Part shown: piece by piece, positions 1-10,272 of the stretch | Layout: the number at the start of each line of letters is the position of its first letter | Position numbering within the stretch: position 1 is the first letter of the stretch | Source: Candidatus Competibacter phosphatis | GTDB taxonomy: Bacteria; Pseudomonadota; Gammaproteobacteria; Competibacterales; Competibacteraceae | Length of the DNA stretch: 64,000 bases | NCBI RefSeq assembly: GCF_012939995.1 | Contig: NZ_SPMZ01000022.1 | Location: 37,309 to 101,308, forward strand | Direction of reading: 5' to 3' | Translations under genes and position numbers: made by a program | Notes under the pieces: generated by a model | Told to the model about the DNA's origin: nothing | Databases searched by the model: none | Seen by the model: the letters and a program-made list of their open reading frames with translations, nothing else

Positions 1-681
1 ACCCAGTGTTTACATCGTCATCAAAGGCATCAGCATCGGCTATCGGCGGGAATGCCCTTGGCCTTCGGGGCCGGGGTCAACCCGAAACCTCAGGGATGGA
101 CGGCCAGAGGTCCACCGCAGGGTTGTGCCCGACCCGGTCCCGCTGGCGCGCTGAGCGCACCTCATTAGTTCCGATAAAATGAATTATCAGAACTCTAGAG
201 GTCGGCTTTTTTGTTGATAAATAACGTGTTACGTATTATGTAATAATGACCCAATTGGTGGCTCGCGAGCGTTGACGCCTGTCCGTTCAGGCCGGTGGTG
301 GAAACAGCCCTTCGTTTTGCGCGCTGAACTTGAATCGCCTGATCTTGGCGTCGGCTCCGTTCAACATGGCCATCCCGGCCAGACCCCAGTTCAACTGGTG
401 GACGTGATCGGGAAAGACCGGGAGTCCGACTGGGTAGCCGCTGTCGCGGGGGACCCAGATCGGACCGCGGATTCGGCTGTACACGCGCGTCCAATCCCGA
501 TCGTTCGGTCTCGCGATCAGCGCCCGGCTCCCCTCGCGGGCACGGCTTAAGGATTTCCCCTCAGCGAATTCGCCAGCAGTATCCACTGCTCCCTAAACCC
601 CGGATCAAGATCTGTGTAATGGACAGCCTTCTACCGGATCTGCCCCGTCATGAGGAACTGATAGGTGGTAAGGGGTTTCCA
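1..681. other. Left flank without a confident gene
   Basis: I see no gene I can support here. Several short overlapping frames exist on both strands, none with a recognisable motif. A short open frame enters from the left edge on the plus strand and ends near 153; it could be the tail of a gene lying mostly outside the window. An AT-rich stretch around 165-245 contrasts with the GC-rich surroundings and may be intergenic DNA. The region ends at the left terminal repeat of the ISAs1-type element. Confidence 0.4.
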
Positions 682-1906
682 CAGGGCAATCGCGCTATGT
701 GGTCGTTGGACTGGGCTGGCCGAGGAGCAGGCACAACCGGTACTCATCGTTGAGGGCGGCGCGGAGTTTGCGACGGCGGAGGCTATCGCGCGAGGGACCG
801 TTATGGCGTAGCACATTCAGGGCCATGCGGCGGACGAGCGCCAAGTTTTGGTCGGCGTGGTTGCGCCGTGTCCGACAGGCATCTTCGCCAAATTGCACAT
901 CCAGAACTCAATGCTGCTGGTTTTCGATGCCCCTGTGGCCACGGACCGCGGCGGCGAAGCGGTGTTGATGAGCGAACACAGGAAGTAGCGACATTCGGTG
1001 CTAACGTCTTCGCCGATGATCCGCGTCGACTCGACGCGCCCGACCGCCTGGAGTCCCGCCCAATGGGGTTTGGCGTCCAGCCAGTCAAGGTGGCGACTGA
1101 GGGCATAGCGCCGAATCTTGATGCGCCCATGAGCTTTCTCGATGGTTTCCTGGACCGGCAGGCGCCCGCGCGCAATTTCGGTATCGAGCCAGAGTTGGAC
1201 GTCTTCGCACAAGGTCGGATGGTTATCCTTCAACGCCAAGACATAATCCGCCCCGGCCTCGATGATCGTTTGCGCAATGGCTTTTTGGCAACCCATCGCA
1301 TCAATGGAAACGATGGCACCTTGCAGATCGAGCAACGTCAAAAGATCGGGAATCGCAGTGATCTCATTGGACTTCTCGGCGACGGCCTGCTGCGCCAACA
1401 CCCAGCGGGCTTGTCCGGCAAACGCACTGACCAGATGGACCGCCGGGTTTGTCCCCTCGCGGCTGCCCCGGAGGGTTTTACCATCAATACAAACCTGCTC
1501 ACCGGCCAAACGTGGCAACGCGGTCGTTGCCCAAGTGGTGAACGCCGCCCGAAACGCGACCGGATCGATTCGTCCCATCACCTCACTCAGGGTATCGTGC
1601 GAGGGAATCCCATTGGACAACGATAACCCTAGACCGCCCCGCAGCCACGCGACTTTCTCTTCGGCAAACGCTTCCATGCCCACCCAATCCTCGACCCCGC
1701 TGAGTACCGCGCACAGCACAATCATCAAAATATCCTGCAGGGAATGCAGGTTGTTCCGAGTCTCGCGACGCGGATCGGGTAGATCGGCAAAATAGGGGCG
1801 TGGGTCGAGTAGGCAAGGTTGCATGGGAAAGCTCCACAAGATCGGTAGCACCCCTTATCCAGTCTCTCCATCCGTTGTCAACTCCCCACATAGCGCGATT
1901 GCCCTG
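682..1906 (-). mobile_element. ISAs1-family insertion sequence (1225 bp)
   Basis: A perfect 21-bp terminal inverted repeat bounds the element. The left copy at 682-702 begins CAGGGCAATCGCG and the right copy at 1886-1906 is its exact reverse complement. The element carries one decayed ISAs1-type transposase gene on the minus strand. The bases just outside the two ends (GGGGTTTCCA on the left, ATATTGTAGT on the right) are not the same, so no target-site duplication is visible. This suggests a rearrangement or a later insertion at the right edge, where an IS5-type element starts 4 bp away. Confidence 0.85.
695..1851 (-). pseudogene. ISAs1-family transposase, frameshifted and with a nonsense codon
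   Basis: The intact N-terminal three quarters resembles ISAs1/H-repeat DDE transposases: LPDPRR near the N-terminus, VCIDGKTLRGS and YVLALKDNHPTL in the catalytic domain. The homology leaves the frame after FLCSLIN near 965 and continues in another frame as HRFAAAVRGHRGIENQQH. That frame meets a TGA near 907 where the family has Trp (QQHWVLDVQF), then continues as LDVQFGEDACRTRRNHAD to a stop at 695. The result is at least one frameshift plus one nonsense codon. A start at 1824 (MQPCLLDPRP) is as likely as 1851. It is probably inactive unless the changes are sequence errors. Confidence 0.85.
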
Positions 1907-1910
1907 ATAT

Positions 1911-2736
1911 TGTAGTCACGAGATTTGAAATATGAGAGAATCATGTTGACCGGAAAGGAGGTTGGCATGAAAGCAATGCATAGAAGGCACGATATTTCGG
2001 ACAAGGTCTGGGCGTTACTGGAGCCGCGTCTTCCGGGTCGCGAGGGCGTATGGGGCGGCGTTGTGAAAGACAACCATTTGTTCATCAACGCCGTTTCTGG
2101 ATTTTGCGCACGGGCGCGCCGTGGCGCGATTTGCCGCCAGATCTGGGCGGGTGGAGCAACACGCACCGCCGTTTTATCCGGTGGCGGGATGCTGGAATTT
2201 GGGAAAAGCTACTGGAAATCCTGATCGACGATCCAGATTACGAATGGCTGATGATCGACGCCAGCCATTGCAAAGTCCACCCCCACGCCGCCGGAGCCAA
2301 AGGCGGAAATCAGGAGATGGGCCGTACAAAAGGGGGCTCAACACGAAAATACATCTGGCCGTGGATACGCATGGTCTGCCGGTCCGAGTCCTTATTACAC
2401 CAGGTACCACAGCGGATTGCACACAGGCAGGCCGCTTGATCGAAAGCATAAACGCCGATTATCTGCTGGCCGATAAAGGCTATGACAGCGACGCCGTCAT
2501 AAAAACAGGCCAAAGACCAGGGCATGGAGCCGGTTATCCCGCCAAGGAAAAACCGAACCGAACAACGGCCTTACGATGAGGAGCTCTATAAACTCCGCCA
2601 TCTGGTCGAAAAACGCTTTCCTGCACCTGAAAAGATGGCGCGGCATCGCCACAAGATATGCCAAAAACTCAAAATCATTCCTCGCGGCAGTCCAGATCAG
2701 GTGTATCGCCCTATGGGCTAATATCTCGTGACTACA
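1911..2736 (+). mobile_element. IS5-family (IS427-like) insertion sequence (826 bp)
   Basis: Terminal inverted repeats TGTAGTCACGAGAT at 1911-1924 and its exact complement at 2723-2736 bound a single plus-strand transposase gene of the IS5/IS427 type. The length of about 0.83 kb fits that subgroup. The left end lies only 4 bp from the right end of the ISAs1-type element. A clear target duplication cannot be read because both junctions are AT-rich. Confidence 0.85.
1967..2731 (+). pseudogene. IS5/IS427-type transposase, four apparent frameshifts
   Basis: The start ATG at 1967 follows a strong ribosome binding site (GGAAAGGAGG). Joined across frames it gives about 254 residues, the usual length. 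Recognisable pieces are HDISDKVWALLEPRLPGREG, TGAPWRDLP, WLMIDASHCKVHPHAAGAKG, TKIHLAVDTHGLPVR, YLLADKGYDSD and the C-terminal IRCIALWANIS. The four frame changes lie in or beside homopolymer runs: a T run near 2096, a G run near 2332, an A run near 2503 and an A run near 2610. Correcting one base at each restores a full IS5 transposase. It may therefore be intact in the real genome. Confidence 0.85.
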
Positions 2737-2806
2737 TTATCTAATCATCGGAGACCTCGTGATCCGCAAGAGGTAAGCTACGCAACCTGCGATCACCAGA
2801 AGCGCA

Positions 2807-4216
2807 TCAACTACGCAAAATGCGGTTGACCAAGTGCCAAGCGAGGCGCAACGTCAGGGCTAGCACAGTGACGGTGGGATTAGCCCAGCTGACCGTTGGG
2901 AACACGCTCCCACCAGCGATATAGAGGTTATCAATGCCATGGACCTTGCAGTTCTCATCGACGACGCCATCACGCGGGTGCTTTGACATCCGGGTGGTGC
3001 CCAGCTGATGATTAGAATACAGAATTCTGTCGGATACATGGATCGGGCCTATGCGAATGGCGGAGCCGCTGTGTATCAGATCGTCAGCCAGCAAATCGCC
3101 AAGTATCCGGTGTGACCGCCTGTCGATATTAGAAACGTCCCAATGCAGGCACACGCGCGGCAGCCCGAACCCGTCCTTATCGTTCGTCAAGGTCAGGCGG
3201 CTGGCCGGGTTGGGAGCCTGTTCGAAGAACAACCCGACTCTCGGTGCCGCATCCGCAGCCATAGCGGGTGTCCTGTAGAAATGCGCCCTGGCATTCAATA
3301 CGCCGAGCCGAGCCTGCGCGTCGGGACGCAGCCCAGCGCAGTACGTGAACTTGCGGCCATCGCCGGTCTGCGTAACCCCGGTCCACCTGGAAAGCGCTGG
3401 GTTCGGTGCCATTTCTATTCCTTCAATGGAAACGTGTGGATGCTCCATGAACCATCGTCCGACGTGATCGTGCGCATTTCCGACACCTTTATCACATAGG
3501 TCTCTCGATGCCAGCATCAGCCGCGGGGTTTCAATGCCTCCGGCGGCAAGAATGAAATATTTAGCACGAACAGTGCCTGAAGCTCCTGACAGGGTATGGA
3601 TACTCAGGCTGGAGACGGATCCGCCGTCGTCGGTCAGATTAATGCTGATCACGCATCCGTTAGTCAGCACATGTACCGAATAGGAACGATCTAGAAAATC
3701 CCTGTTCTCACGGGCAAAATCGGCTTTTGATTCACCAAATCGCCAGATATCTAGATGATAGTGATTAGCATTGAGTCGCGACAGGAATGGTTCGCCGTAT
3801 TCTTCGAAGGCTTTGAGGTCGAAACAGGCGTCCGCAATGTGAAGGCGTTTCGCTGCATCCGGGTAGTGTTCCGTAAGTTCCGCTATGTCAAACGGCCAGC
3901 CACTGTAGCTGACCCACGGTCGAGCCTCGAAGTCGATCTGATCGAACACCGCGCAATACCCCGCCCAAAGTGCAGTTGCCCCACCAAACTGTCGCGCTCG
4001 CGTTTCATTCAGCGGATAGTCAAGACCGCTGACCTCCCCAGCTAGGCAATCGTTGCTAGATGCACTGGTTTCGCTGCCCCCGGCTTCTAGCAGCAACACC
4101 TCACGCTGAGTGCCCAGCACGCGTGCCAGCGTGATGCCGGCCGGACCCGATCCGACGATCGCTATATCGGCGGTCCGGTCCAGCGCGATGGATGGATCCA
4201 ACGCATCGTAGATCAT
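2807..4216 (-). CDS. GMC-family FAD-dependent oxidoreductase
   Basis: This 469-residue flavoprotein would oxidise an alcohol or sugar; the substrate is unknown. The N-terminus carries a Rossmann FAD-binding motif (IAIVGSGPAGITLARVLG, about residues 18-35) and then LLLEAGG. The C-terminus carries the GMC_oxred_C signature: HQLGTTRMS, then VHGIDNLYIAGGSVFPT and NPTVTVLALTLRLAWHL. It is shorter than choline or glucose oxidases but within the range of bacterial GMC proteins. A ribosome binding site (GAAGGAG) precedes the ATG at 4216. The gene sits alone between an IS5-type and an IS481-type element. The IS481 left end is only 39 bp upstream of the start, so its natural promoter has probably been replaced or lost. 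It may be hitchhiking cargo. Confidence 0.85.
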   Translation of the reverse strand: MIYDALDPSIALDRTADIAIVGSGPAGITLARVLGTQREVLLLEAGGSETSASSNDCLAGEVSGLDYPLNETRARQFGGATALWAGYCAVFDQIDFEARPWVSYSGWPFDIAELTEHYPDAAKRLHIADACFDLKAFEEYGEPFLSRLNANHYHLDIWRFGESKADFARENRDFLDRSYSVHVLTNGCVISINLTDDGGSVSSLSIHTLSGASGTVRAKYFILAAGGIETPRLMLASRDLCDKGVGNAHDHVGRWFMEHPHVSIEGIEMAPNPALSRWTGVTQTGDGRKFTYCAGLRPDAQARLGVLNARAHFYRTPAMAADAAPRVGLFFEQAPNPASRLTLTNDKDGFGLPRVCLHWDVSNIDRRSHRILGDLLADDLIHSGSAIRIGPIHVSDRILYSNHQLGTTRMSKHPRDGVVDENCKVHGIDNLYIAGGSVFPTVSWANPTVTVLALTLRLAWHLVNRILRS

Positions 4217-5233
4217 GGCCCCACTCCTTCGCCGTCAACTGTTTCATTCATAGCTGTCGGGTCCCGGATGATTAATAGGTTTTTTTTTTGAAAAAGTTCG
4301 GGTTTAACGCGGTAGTACTCCTTCAGTTTGTCGACCGGGGTGACATGGCCGAGATTCTTCTGAGGAATGTACTGATTATAGAGATGCCGATACTGTTGCA
4401 AGGTCGTTTCCAAGTGGCGAGCGGAGATGAACGTGGTGCTTTTCAAGACCTCGGCGACGCGACCATTGAAGCGTTCGATCATGCCGTTGGTCTGGGGATG
4501 CTTGGGTTTGATCAAGCGATGCTCGATGCCGTGTTGGGCACACCTGCGATCGAAGCGATGCTGGCCCGTCGGTTCGCGCTCGCCGGTGGCGCAAAAGCGG
4601 TCGGTGAACTCTTTCCCGTTGTCGGTCAGCACGGTGCGAATGACGAACGGTGCCTTGGCACGCAAAAAAGGCGTTCCAGGAAGCCGGCGGCGGTGGCGGC
4701 GGACTTGTCGGGTTGGATCTCGAAATAGACCCAGCGGCTGGCGCGATCGATGGCGGCGATCAGATAGCGATGTTCGGCCTCGTCGGGCATTCGGGGCAGG
4801 TACTTCACATCCACATGCACGAAGCCCGGTTCGTAATCCTTGAAGGTCTTGGGCAACGGGGGTTGGTCTTCCGCCTCCGGCAACAGGTCCGCCAGCGGGC
4901 CACGCCGTGGCGGCGCAGACAGCGATCCAACGCCGAGCGCGACAGCTCGGGACACACGAACTCGCGAGCCACCACCAGCAAGTCGTCCAGCGGCAGCAAC
5001 AAGAGCTTGCGCAACTCCACCACCACAAACTCTTGCAGCGGATTCAGGATCGTCGCCAAGCGGTGCGGCGTGTGCGGGCGATCCCGCACCGTGTCCCGTG
5101 CTCGCCAGCGACGAATCGTGGTCTCGCTCACTCCGATCTCCACCGCCAGTTCGGCCGCCGGGCGAGTCGATTGCTGGATGTACGCTCGTTGCTTGGGCGT
5201 GGTGGTGGCGTTGGCGTGCAGGCGAATCTCCAT
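4213..5233 (-). pseudogene. IS481-family transposase, two apparent frameshifts
   Basis: The N-terminus has a helix-turn-helix (AELAVEIGVSETTIRRWRAR). The integrase-core DDE domain contains FVHVDVKYLPRM, YLIAAIDRASRWVYFEI, VLTDNGKEFTDRF and HPQTNGMIERFNGRVAEVL. The reading frame changes near 4909 (one G too few in a CGG codon) and near 4668, where six T residues on the coding strand would need to be seven. Corrected, it is about 340 residues, normal for IS481. The stop at 4213 lies beyond the terminal repeat, so the last residues are read from flanking DNA and overlap the GMC start codon. Confidence 0.8.
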
Positions 5234-5331
5234 CAGGGCCTCCGTAGCGCGAGAATCAGATCGTGTAAGAACCGCCGCGATTCCAGCAAACGGCGGCTCC
5301 TAATGTCAATATAATCTCGCGGGACCTGACA
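4255..5331 (-). mobile_element. IS481-family insertion sequence (about 1.08 kb)
   Basis: Imperfect terminal inverted repeats bound the element: TGTCGGGTCCCGGATGATTA at the left end (4255) and, read inward from the right end (5331), TGTCAGGTCCCGCGAGATTA. Ends starting TGT and a length just over 1 kb are typical of IS481. It contains one transposase gene on the minus strand. No target duplication is evident. The insertion lies directly upstream of the GMC oxidoreductase and directly before the first codons of an unrecognised gene on the other side. Confidence 0.75.
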
Positions 5332-5341
5332 GTTAAAAAAA

Positions 5342-5869
5342 GTGCCTGGCAGACGAAACGCCGATCGTCATATCATCAAGTGGTCTATCCCTCGCCCACA
5401 TGGAACAAGTGCATTACATATCTTTCAAGTTCGAATTCCAGAAACAGAGCTACGCGTTATCAACGCGACCGAGAACTTGAATGCTGTCGAGTGGTTACCT
5501 ATTCCTCCCACAGGCCACAGCGTCTCACTGGAATGCTACATCACACCTGTATCCCATTATGATCCCGCACTTTTGAGCAATTTACCTCATCCACACTTAT
5601 TCTCATTACCACTAGCCGATGGTCGGTGGTTTACGGTACTCCATCACATTCCACCACTCGACGGCAAAGACCTTGAGCCATTGCGCAACCAAATGAATGC
5701 CCAAGCCCTCGCTGCCGGTATTCATCCCAAACCGGAACACAGAGGCTCAGCCTTCACTGTAAGCAAGGGTACCGCAAAAGGACTAATCGAACTATGTACC
5801 TGTAGAGATGAACTCAGCAGTCAATTTGGCCTGCGAAAAAATTCGTTTATACATTTAATTTTTAATTGA
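5342..5869 (+). CDS. Hypothetical protein, probably 5'-truncated by the IS
   Basis: I do not recognise this family. The frame encodes up to 175 residues from a GTG at 5342, only 11 bp outside the IS481 right end. The first codons are therefore probably not native, and the IS may have removed the original N-terminus. Visible features are a His/Pro-rich centre (NLPHPHLFSLPLADGRW, VLHHIPPLDGKDLEPL), a segment NQMNAQALAAGIHP, and a Cys pair (LIELCTCRDEL) near the C-terminus. No signal peptide or membrane helix is seen in what remains. Base composition is lower in GC than the downstream chromosome, which suggests transfer. The stop is followed by an AT-rich stretch. Confidence 0.5.
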   Translation: MPGRRNADRHIIKWSIPRPHGTSALHIFQVRIPETELRVINATENLNAVEWLPIPPTGHSVSLECYITPVSHYDPALLSNLPHPHLFSLPLADGRWFTVLHHIPPLDGKDLEPLRNQMNAQALAAGIHPKPEHRGSAFTVSKGTAKGLIELCTCRDELSSQFGLRKNSFIHLIFN

Positions 5870-5895
5870 TTAATTTTTGGCATCACACACGAGAT

Positions 5896-6313
5896 ATGAA
5901 AAAAGAACATTACATTCTTATTAGTCATTTATTCGTCACTTTCCTTAGGCGACACGGCACCCATGGAAATGATGGTCCAAGGGAAATACATACTCGTGGG
6001 CAAAGAATTGGATACGAATAAGACGTATCTTGGCAAAGTAGAAATCAGGTCCATCAAAGATCATTTGATTGTTGAGCGTAAGATCAACGGAAAATCAGTC
6101 AAAGGCTCGGCAGCTATCGAGTCTGCGGCCGGTGGTGATGCGCAAGTATTGCGGATCAGATTCACAGAAGATGGTGACAGCTACGAGCAAACCTGCCTTG
6201 TCAATAGTGACTTAGACAATTACGCAAGAATAAGCTGCTATTTATACAAACCAGGCATTAAAACCATGCAGCCCGGCCTTGAAGTTCTTTTCCATGATCA
6301 CACTGCAAAATAA
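5896..6313 (+). CDS. Small predicted secreted protein, unknown family
   Basis: The long in-frame part starts at ATG 5963 and encodes 116 residues (VQGKYILVGKELDTNKTYLG at its start) with no homology I recognise. Upstream, the same frame reads KKNITFLLVIYSSLSLGDTA, a classic signal peptide, but its ATG at 5896 is one base out of frame because of a run of six A residues at 5899-5904. With five A residues the protein would be about 138 residues, begin MKKNITFLLV and be cleaved near SLG-DTA. Given many similar homopolymer errors in this window, I prefer the longer secreted form. Two Cys residues (QTCLVNS, RISCYLY) could form a disulfide in the periplasm. Confidence 0.5.
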
Positions 6314-6450
6314 GTGTGTACACTCAAGCGAAAACAATCCCTAGCCACGCTAACGGACCCATCATTTATCCCCTCCGCCGAAAAAGATCGCCACATCTTA
6401 CTTAAGCCTGACATATCGTCACCCGCCAAAGGCCCGGAGTCACTATAACC

Positions 6451-6975
6451 ATGAATCAAACCCCATCTTCTCCTATTCAGGGAAACAAAGCCGTAAATCC
6501 CTGTGCCCGTGTTTTTCGCGATCCCATCCACTTTCTCGCCCTCGGCTTTGGCTCCGGCTGCGCGCCCAAGGCGCCCGGCACCTTCGGCACACTAGCGGCG
6601 ATTCCGCTGTATCTGCTGGCGCAACCGCTGCCGCTGTGGGCTTATCTGTTGCTGACGACGATCGGTTTCATAGTGGGCATCTGGATCTGCGATCGCGCCG
6701 CGCGTGACTTAGGCGTCCACGATCACCCGGCCATCGTCTGGGACGAAGTGGTCGGCTATTTCGTCACCATGATCGCCGCGCCAGCCGGTTGGCTGTGGAT
6801 CGTGATCGGCTTCGTCCTGTTTCGGGTATTCGACATTCTCAAACCGTGGCCGATCCGGCGAGCCGATCAACGCATCGGCGGCGGCTTCGGCATCATGTTC
6901 GACGACCTGCTGGCGGCCGGTTACGCCTGGCTGGTGTTGCAGGCGCTGGCTGGGTTGTTCACGACCACCCCCTGA
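6451..6975 (+). CDS. pgpA: Phosphatidylglycerophosphatase A
   Basis: PgpA removes the phosphate from phosphatidylglycerophosphate to give phosphatidylglycerol in the inner membrane. The 174-residue protein has the family signature FGSGCAPKAPGTFGTLAAIP, then HDHPAIVWDEVVGYFVTM and the FRVFDILKPWPIRRAD motif with the conserved acidic residues. Hydrophobic segments lie at roughly residues 47-75 and 100-125. Length and motif order match the family. In many proteobacteria it follows thiL and nusB; here its upstream neighbours are accessory genes, so the left boundary may be a rearrangement. Confidence 0.93.
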   Translation: MNQTPSSPIQGNKAVNPCARVFRDPIHFLALGFGSGCAPKAPGTFGTLAAIPLYLLAQPLPLWAYLLLTTIGFIVGIWICDRAARDLGVHDHPAIVWDEVVGYFVTMIAAPAGWLWIVIGFVLFRVFDILKPWPIRRADQRIGGGFGIMFDDLLAAGYAWLVLQALAGLFTTTP

Positions 6976-6978
6976 GAT

Positions 6979-6995
6979 ACCGCCAACAAGGCGGT
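6979..6995. terminator. Short hairpin between pgpA and vapC
   Basis: ACCGCC at 6979-6984 pairs with GGCGGT at 6990-6995 around a 5-nt loop. It lies between two convergent genes and has no T run, so at most it is a weak bidirectional terminator. Confidence 0.35.
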
Positions 6996-7010
6996 CGTTC
7001 GATGGCGTGG

Positions 7011-7412
7011 TCAGTGCTGGACTGCGATGACGGTCAGGCTGGGAAAAATGGTGAAATCGGCGGGATTGGCGGTGAGCACGGCGAACCCATGCCGCAAGGC
7101 CGTGGCGGCAATCAGCGAATCGAAGGCGCTCGCCGTGAGATTTTTGGGCAGCGCGGCGATCATGCCGGCGTGAAGCCGCGCGGTTTCCAGATCGAACGCC
7201 AAGGCGGGTATCGCCGCCAGAATGCTTTCCACGAATGCGAGACGTTTCAACCGTCGCTCGGCGGTATTGGCGCGATGGACGCCGACCAGCAGTTCCGAAG
7301 CGGTAATCGCGCTGAGATACAAGCCGCCGTGCGTCTCGTAATCACCGAAACGGAAACCGCCCGGCTGGCGTTCGGCCTGAATCAGAACATTGGTATCCAA
7401 AATCAATCCCAT
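7011..7412 (-). CDS. vapC: PIN-domain toxin, VapC-type
   Basis: This 133-residue protein is a PIN-domain ribonuclease, the toxin of a type II toxin-antitoxin pair that cleaves RNA when its antitoxin is lost. It starts with the PIN motif MGLILDTNVLIQAER, holding the first acidic residue. It continues with ITASELLVGVHRA (second acidic residue) and ASAFDSLIAATALRHGFAVL followed by NPADF (third and fourth acidic positions). Its start overlaps the end of the antitoxin gene by 10 bp, the usual antitoxin-first coupling. The RNA target cannot be inferred. Confidence 0.9.
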   Translation of the reverse strand: MGLILDTNVLIQAERQPGGFRFGDYETHGGLYLSAITASELLVGVHRANTAERRLKRLAFVESILAAIPALAFDLETARLHAGMIAALPKNLTASAFDSLIAATALRHGFAVLTANPADFTIFPSLTVIAVQH

Positions 7413-7684
7413 GATCGTTCCGATCCGTCCAGTTGCGCCCTGGCCGCCCGAATATCCGCATCGAAGCAGGCGGCTTCCTCCATGCCCAGATGAGGAATGG
7501 CGTCGGCCAACAGACGATCCAGTTCGGCACCGGTGGGCGCGGTGGGCGCGGAAGCGGGTTCGATGCGCGCGACGCGCTCGCCACCGCGCAGAATGACAAA
7601 AGATTGATGCGCGTAGCGCACCCGATTCAACAATTCCGAGAAAGCCCGTGCGGCCTCGGTGGCGGTGATGGTCTGTATGGTCAT
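7403..7684 (-). CDS. vapB: Antitoxin, Phd/VapB-type
   Basis: This 93-residue protein precedes and overlaps the PIN toxin. The N-terminus MTIQTITATEAARAFSELLN followed by QSFVILRGGERVARIEP is the DNA-binding Phd/YefM-like fold. The C-terminal half is acidic and would wrap the toxin. I chose the ATG at 7684 because a GGAGGGG ribosome binding site lies just upstream; an ATG 18 bp further up would put the site inside the coding region. It should repress its own promoter through the inverted repeat at 7703-7717. Confidence 0.85.
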   Translation of the reverse strand: MTIQTITATEAARAFSELLNRVRYAHQSFVILRGGERVARIEPASAPTAPTGAELDRLLADAIPHLGMEEAACFDADIRAARAQLDGSERSWD

Positions 7685-7702
7685 GTCTCTGCCCCTCCGC
7701 AA

Positions 7703-7717
7703 ATCAGAAAATCTGAT
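7703..7717 (-). promoter_or_regulatory. Operator-like palindrome of the vapBC promoter
   Basis: ATCAGA, a 3-bp spacer and TCTGAT form a perfect inverted repeat ending 19 bp upstream of the antitoxin start. On the minus strand a good -10 element, TATAAC, lies immediately before it. Position and symmetry fit an autorepression site for the antitoxin-toxin complex. Confidence 0.5.
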
Positions 7718-7834
7718 CAGTTATACTGTATCGAGCCAACGCGCGGTTTGCCAGCAGCGCCGTCCTACTGGACATTTCCTGATTCCCCCGTCCAGACTTT
7801 GCAGGCCCACGACCACTGAAGGGAATACAAACCA

Positions 7835-9109
7835 ATGAAAATCGAAACCATCGCCATCCACGGCGGCTATACCCCGGAACCCACCACCAAGGCCGTTGCC
7901 GTTCCCATCTATCAAACCACGTCCTACGCGTTCGACGACACTCAGCACGGCGCCGATCTATTCGATTTGAAGGTGCCGGGCAACATCTACACCCGGATCA
8001 TGAACCCCACCACCGCCGTGCTCGAACAGCGCGTCGCGGCCATGGAAGGCGGGGTCGGCGCGCTGGCGGTATCCGCCGGTTCGGCGGCCATCACCTACGC
8101 GCTGATGACGATCGCGGAGGTTGGCGACAACATCGTCACCACCTCGACCCTGTACGGCGGCACCTACAATCTGTTCGCGCATACCCTGCCGCGCTTCGGT
8201 ATCGAAGCGCGTTTCGCCGACTATCGCGATATCGACGCCATGGGCCGCTTGATCGACGGCAAGACCAAGGCGGTATTTTGCGAATCCATCGGCAATCCGG
8301 CGGCGAACGTGGTGGATTTCGGTGCCTTGGCCGCCGTCGCCCACGCCCAGGGCGTACCGTTGATCGTGGACAACACCGTGCCGACCCCGTATCTATGCCG
8401 GCCGTTCGAACACGGCGCCGACATCGTGGTCCATTCCTTGACCAAATACATGGGCGGCCATGGCACCAGCTTGGGCGGCATCATCGTCGATTCCGGCCAT
8501 TTCCCTTGGGACCAGCACAAAGAACGCTTCGCCCGGCTGAATGAGCCCGATCCGTCCTATCACGGCGTGGTCTACGTCGAGGCGCTGGGACCGGCGGCGT
8601 TCATCGGCCGGGCGCGGGTGGTACCGCTGCGCAATACCGGCGCGGCAATCTCGCCCTTCAACAGCTTCCTGATCCTCCAAGGCATCGAGACGCTGCCGGT
8701 GCGGATGGACCGCCACTGCGAGAACGCCGTCAAGGCCGCCGAATATCTGCGCGATCATCCGCAAGTCACCTGGATCAAATACCCGGCGCTGGCGGACAGC
8801 CCGGAAAAACCGCTGGTCGACAAATACATGGGCGGACGCGGCTCCAGCATCCTCAGTTTCGGCATCAAGGGCGGTCGCGAAGCCGGCGCCAAGTTCATCG
8901 ACGCGCTGCAACTGGTGACCCGGCTGGTCAACATCGGCGACGCCAAGTCGCTGGCCTGCCATCCGGCGACAACCACGCATCGGCAATTGTCGCCGGACGA
9001 GTTGGCCAGAGCCGGCGTCAGCGAGGATCTGGTACGGCTGTCCATCGGGATCGAACACATCGACGACATCTTGGCCGATCTGGAACAAGCACTGGCAGCG
9101 GCAAAGTAA
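7835..9109 (+). CDS. metY: O-acetylhomoserine sulfhydrylase (MetY)
   Basis: MetY makes homocysteine from O-acetylhomoserine and sulfide with pyridoxal phosphate, in the cytosolic methionine pathway. The 424-residue protein has all the Cys/Met-metabolism PLP motifs: [20 protein letters not shown], the PLP lysine K204 in [16 protein letters not shown], and the C-terminal [14 protein letters not shown]. The length is typical of MetY and longer than MetB or MetC. It stands about 40 bp ahead of frmA and may share its transcript; no riboswitch or MetJ-like array is obvious upstream. Confidence 0.95.
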   Translation: MKIETIAIHGGYTPEPTTKAVAVPIYQTTSYAFDDTQHGADLFDLKVPGNIYTRIMNPTTAVLEQRVAAMEGGVGALAVSAGSAAITYALMTIAEVGDNIVTTSTLYGGTYNLFAHTLPRFGIEARFADYRDIDAMGRLIDGKTKAVFCESIGNPAANVVDFGALAAVAHAQGVPLIVDNTVPTPYLCRPFEHGADIVVHSLTKYMGGHGTSLGGIIVDSGHFPWDQHKERFARLNEPDPSYHGVVYVEALGPAAFIGRARVVPLRNTGAAISPFNSFLILQGIETLPVRMDRHCENAVKAAEYLRDHPQVTWIKYPALADSPEKPLVDKYMGGRGSSILSFGIKGGREAGAKFIDALQLVTRLVNIGDAKSLACHPATTTHRQLSPDELARAGVSEDLVRLSIGIEHIDDILADLEQALAAAK

Positions 9110-9149
9110 GCGCGTCGTCATCCCAACCCCTCTAGAGGAAACTGCTCAT

Positions 9150-10259
<1,110 letters not shown>

Positions 10260-10272
10260 GGGAATTCCGCCG

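Noticed and set aside
868..1626. Plus-strand open frame of 252 codons
   Set aside because: It is antisense to the ISAs1-type transposase, which has clear homology; the antisense product has none.
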